This document shows positions 6,094-8,248 of a stretch of 8,248 nucleotides of DNA, one piece after another. The translations under genes and the position numbers were made by a program. Below the pieces are notes generated by a model. It searched no databases and was not told where the DNA came from. It worked only from the letters and a program-made list of their open reading frames with translations. Location of the stretch: NCBI GenBank assembly GCA_015478765.1, contig JADMKR010000014.1:1-8248 (forward strand), in the 5' to 3' direction. The DNA is from Flavobacterium sp. GTDB lineage: Bacteria > Bacteroidota > Bacteroidia > Flavobacteriales > Flavobacteriaceae. How positions within the stretch are numbered: position 1 is the first letter of the stretch; every line of letters begins with the position of its first letter.

Positions 6094-6756
6094 ATGAAAA
6101 GTACAAATTTTTTATTAGGAATGGCCGTAATCGCTGCCGGTTTTACTTCGTGTAAGGATGAAGCGGAGACCAGAGCAGAGACAACTGTTGAATCCTATGT
6201 GACGTATGTTGACTCATTAGGAAATGTAGAGTCGGCCGACGCGAGACAAAACTGGGAAAGTATCGAAGCTGACTACCAACGAAGAACCAGCGAAGCAGAA
6301 GCTGCTTTAGCCGATATGAAAGACCGTGACGCAGCACAAGAACGTCTTGATGCAAGCCGTGCTAAATATGAGCAGATGCGTGCTAAGATCCAAGCTGAAA
6401 TTGACAATGAAAAAGCTAATGCTGGCGGTGGTGAATTGCAAACTTCGTTATTCGGTAGTAATATGATTGGTAACGAGATGACATTTGCCTGGGTAAATAA
6501 AGATAATATCCATAGCGTTTATCAGCAATTCGTTCACACTGTCGAAAGAAACAAAGATTCATATTCAAGAGAAGATTGGGATAAAATCAAACTTTGGTAT
6601 GAGGCACTTGACACAAGAAAAAACACTGTTGAAAACGAAGGTTTATCAGGTGAAGACAACCGTGCAATCGCCGGTTTGAAAGTTAAATTTGGCCCAATGC
6701 TTACGGTTAACAGGATGGGTGCTAAATCTGAAGAAAACGCTGAAGCGAAAAAATAG
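6094..6756 (+). CDS. Predicted surface-exposed lipoprotein with coiled coil, possibly DUF6565 family
   Basis: A 220-residue protein beginning with a lipoprotein signal peptide: basic start MKSTN, hydrophobic stretch FLLGMAVIAAGF, and a relaxed lipobox FTSC with Cys20 as the lipidated residue. Directly after the cysteine comes K-D-E, matching the K-(D/E)2 export signal described for Capnocytophaga surface lipoproteins, so the mature protein may be flipped to the outer face of the outer membrane. Residues about 48-108 are rich in Ala, Glu, Lys and Arg with heptad-like spacing, suggesting a long amphipathic helix or coiled coil; a Gly-rich hinge (GGG near 112) and a more mixed C-terminal domain with FAWVNKDNIHSVYQQF and WDKIKLWYEALD follow. 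No enzyme motif is visible. I think it belongs to a flavobacterial lipoprotein family (DUF6565), from memory only. The ATG at 6094 follows A-rich sequence (aaaccaataatc). It stands alone, with a strong terminator. Confidence 0.88.
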   Translation: MKSTNFLLGMAVIAAGFTSCKDEAETRAETTVESYVTYVDSLGNVESADARQNWESIEADYQRRTSEAEAALADMKDRDAAQERLDASRAKYEQMRAKIQAEIDNEKANAGGGELQTSLFGSNMIGNEMTFAWVNKDNIHSVYQQFVHTVERNKDSYSREDWDKIKLWYEALDTRKNTVENEGLSGEDNRAIAGLKVKFGPMLTVNRMGAKSEENAEAKK

Positions 6757-6774
6757 TTAATTATTTAGTTCAGG

Positions 6775-6806
6775 AAAATGACAGTCTAACGGCTGTCATT
6801 TTTTTT
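6775..6806 (+). terminator. Intrinsic terminator of the lipoprotein gene
   Basis: AAAATGACAG (6775-6784) pairs perfectly with CTGTCATTTT (6793-6802) around an 8-base loop, and the T-run reaches eight bases (6799-6806). It begins 18 bases after the lipoprotein stop codon. Confidence 0.92.
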
Positions 6807-6861
6807 GGGTAAATATTTTAAAAAGAAGGATAAATTACTGCCTTTTAATTGTGGACACAGC

Positions 6862-6885
6862 ATTTTTAATCTGAACATTAAAAAT
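6862..6885. repeat. AT-only-stem inverted repeat in the convergent spacer
   Basis: ATTTTTAAT (6862-6870) and ATTAAAAAT (6877-6885) are perfect reverse complements around CTGAAC. ATTTTTAAT occurs again at 6931-6939. The stem has no G-C pairs and no T-run next to it, so it is a poor terminator. The rest of 6807-7001 is AT-rich and I see no gene in it. Confidence 0.4.
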
Positions 6886-6952
6886 ATTGAGGTCTTTTAG
6901 TAAAGCAAAAGGTCCTTAATAACATAAATGATTTTTAATGTATTAATATGAA

Positions 6953-6988
6953 CTGCCAAGTCCATTGTTTTTCTAAAGAAATTGGCAG
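6953..6988 (-). repeat. Inverted repeat downstream of the methyltransferase gene
   Basis: CTGCCAA (6953-6959) and TTGGCAG (6982-6988) are perfect 7-bp complements 22 bases apart, and the loop contains a nested TTTCT-AA-AGAAA hairpin. It lies 14 bases past the methyltransferase stop codon. It lacks a T-run, so it may stabilise the mRNA end rather than terminate transcription. Confidence 0.4.
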
Positions 6989-7001
6989 CGATTTTCACCA
7001 G

Positions 7002-7775
7002 CTACACTCGTACCGCGAAATTCTCTTTTTCCTGTTCACGCCTAAAGAAAACAATTCCCCATTGATATGTATCGATGGTTACCCTTACCAACGGATGCGC
7101 TTGAATTTCGCACCAAGCCTGCTGCATTTCATCCGACCAATGTATGTCGTCAAAAATCCAAACCGTTTCATTTCTAACCGTCGGTAATAGCATTTCGACG
7201 TATTTTAAGGTGGCGGCTTTACTGTGATTGCCATCAAAATAAATGAGATCGAATTTCTTATGCACCGCTTCCGAGGAGAGAAACAATGAAAACTCAGTTT
7301 CCACCACCTTTACATTATGTGATATCTTATTCAACGCCGATGCTGCGACGGCGGCGGTGGCCGGACAACCTTCGAGCGACGTAATTACACTGTTTTTATT
7401 GGCCAACGACAATGCTGCAGTAGCAAGGCCAACCGATGTTCCGACTTCTAAAATATCCTTTGCGTCCAAATAGCACGCGATCCTGAGCAGTAAATGCGCA
7501 CGTTTTTCTGTAATTCCAGCATTTCGTGCAATAGCTCCTATGCTGCGCACATTCGATTTAAAAACCTTGGACCCCACCCCGAAATCGGTTACGCTAATTT
7601 CAGACTTGTTGTTCAACAATGATTTTCTATACTGATCCAGGATCTTGTATTCGGGATAATCTTTTTTGTCATAAAAGCATTTCGTCACCAGATTATACAC
7701 AAAAGGCGAGTGGATGCCGTGCTGATTGGTAGATCGCCACAAGAAATTCAAATATGATTTTATTTGGAAAAGCAT
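7002..7775 (-). CDS. Class I SAM-dependent methyltransferase (Methyltransferase_24-like)
   Basis: A 257-residue cytosolic protein. SAM-binding signs are motif I ILEVGTSVGLATAAL (E-x-G-x-x-x-G at about 110-116), an acidic residue at the end of strand 2 in TSLEG (about 132-136), the YFDGNH strand (about 179-184), and WIFDDIHWSDEM (about 206-217), whose acidic pair resembles the metal or substrate site of catechol-type O-methyltransferases. The N-terminal segment (HGIHSPFVYNLVTKCFY) is a flavobacterial-looking extension that I cannot assign. The methyl acceptor is unknown. A longer open frame reaches 7832, but it overlaps the ABC-F gene; ATG 7775 is preferred because it follows that gene's TGA after four bases (TACC) with GGAAGG about 11 bases upstream. 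The two genes are therefore one transcription unit. Confidence 0.87.
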   Translation of the reverse strand: MLFQIKSYLNFLWRSTNQHGIHSPFVYNLVTKCFYDKKDYPEYKILDQYRKSLLNNKSEISVTDFGVGSKVFKSNVRSIGAIARNAGITEKRAHLLLRIACYLDAKDILEVGTSVGLATAALSLANKNSVITSLEGCPATAAVAASALNKISHNVKVVETEFSLFLSSEAVHKKFDLIYFDGNHSKAATLKYVEMLLPTVRNETVWIFDDIHWSDEMQQAWCEIQAHPLVRVTIDTYQWGIVFFRREQEKENFAVRV

Positions 7776-7779
7776 GGTA

Positions 7780-8247
7780 TCAACCTTCCATTTTAGCCGA
7801 TAGCTCGAACCATCGTGCTTCCTTTGACTCAATATTTTTAATCAGTACCTGTAATTCGTGGGCGCGTCGTTCGATATCAGCATCGCCCACCTGGCCATTG
7901 GTAAACATTTTCTCGATTCCGATTTTTTGGAGTTCGAGATCTTTTATTTCCTTTTCAATCTTTTGAAATTCCTTTTGTTCATTGAATGTGAGATTTCCGG
8001 TTGGATTGTTTTGTTTCCAAGCCTTTTTCTCCACTTTATTATCTTCCTTCTGCTGTACATCGGCACTGTCCTCATAAGCTCGGAAATCGGAATAGTTGCC
8101 GGGAAAATCCTCAATTACGCCTTCACCACGGAACACAAACAGGTGATCCACGATCTTGTCCATGAAATATCGGTCGTGAGAAACCACCAGCAAACATCCG
8201 GGATAATCCAATAAAAAGCTCTCCAATACATTTAGGGTAACGATGTC
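7780..8247 (-). CDS. ABC-F family ATPase, Uup-like, C-terminal part (5' end outside window)
   Basis: Only the last 155 residues are present; the frame is open to the right edge. It enters in the D-loop just after Walker B of the second ATPase domain (DIVTLNVLESFL, the usual continuation of DEPTNDLD) and contains the H-loop VVSHDRYFMDKIVDHLFVF. A charged linker follows, then a two-helix coiled-coil tail (FNEQKEFQKIEKEIKDLELQK and DIERRAHELQVLIKNI), which is the arrangement of the Uup C-terminal domain that binds DNA or ribosomes. ABC-F proteins have no membrane part; they act on the ribosome in translation or its quality control. It is the upstream gene of a pair with the methyltransferase. 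The call to Uup rather than another ABC-F branch rests on the coiled-coil tail. Confidence 0.93.
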   Translation of the reverse strand, partial: DIVTLNVLESFLLDYPGCLLVVSHDRYFMDKIVDHLFVFRGEGVIEDFPGNYSDFRAYEDSADVQQKEDNKVEKKAWKQNNPTGNLTFNEQKEFQKIEKEIKDLELQKIGIEKMFTNGQVGDADIERRAHELQVLIKNIESKEARWFELSAKMEG

Positions 8248-8248
8248 G

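Noticed and set aside
6890..6918. AGGTCTTTT ... AAAAGGTCCT as a terminator of the methyltransferase transcript
   Set aside because: The arms pair only through about five bases and no T-run follows on the minus strand.
6948..7187. 79-codon plus-strand open frame starting in the convergent spacer
   Set aside because: Most of it is antisense to the methyltransferase gene, its translation shows no recognisable protein features, and the minus-strand reading is clearly coding.

Overview
This 8.2 kb window reads as ordinary chromosomal core sequence from a member of Bacteroidota, most likely Flavobacteriia (Flavobacterium or a close relative). The evidence is an unusually long SecA (1,117 residues) lacking the usual zinc-binding tail, a 73-residue DUF2795 protein of a type I associate with flavobacteria, A-rich sequence before start codons instead of strong Shine-Dalgarno sites, and promoters of the Bacteroidota form TTG-N19/20-TAnnTTTG. 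Spacers are very AT-rich and coding DNA is moderate in GC. I see no phage, insertion sequence, CRISPR array, tRNA or rRNA.

Layout from left to right. Positions 2-403 (+) hold the C-terminal end of an FAD-linked oxidase of the GlcD / D-lactate dehydrogenase type. It is followed by three successive stem-loops, the last a strong terminator. Positions 543-653 (-) hold a 36-residue lysine-rich micro-ORF. Positions 762-4115 (-) hold secA, closed by a strong terminator. Positions 4191-4412 (-) hold a DUF2795 protein with its own near-consensus promoter and terminator. Positions 4616-5886 (-) form a two-gene operon: an ABC ATPase of the LolD/MacB type, then a PduO-type cobalamin adenosyltransferase, joined by an ATGA overlap. 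A divergent AT-rich spacer with a 17-bp palindrome separates this operon from a predicted surface lipoprotein on the plus strand (6094-6756), which has its own terminator. Positions 7002-8247 (-) form another two-gene unit: the C-terminal half of an Uup-like ABC-F ATPase, whose 5' end lies outside the window, and a class I SAM-dependent methyltransferase starting 4 bases after the ABC-F stop.

The genes are mostly independent housekeeping functions: protein export, B12 cofactor maturation, lipoprotein or efflux energisation, ribosome-associated ATPase. I found no convincing new multi-gene system. The most useful leads are a probably leaderless ABC ATPase transcript, a palindromic operator candidate in the divergent spacer, a lipoprotein with a K-D-E surface-export signal, the basic micro-ORF missed by length cut-offs, and the SecA architecture.
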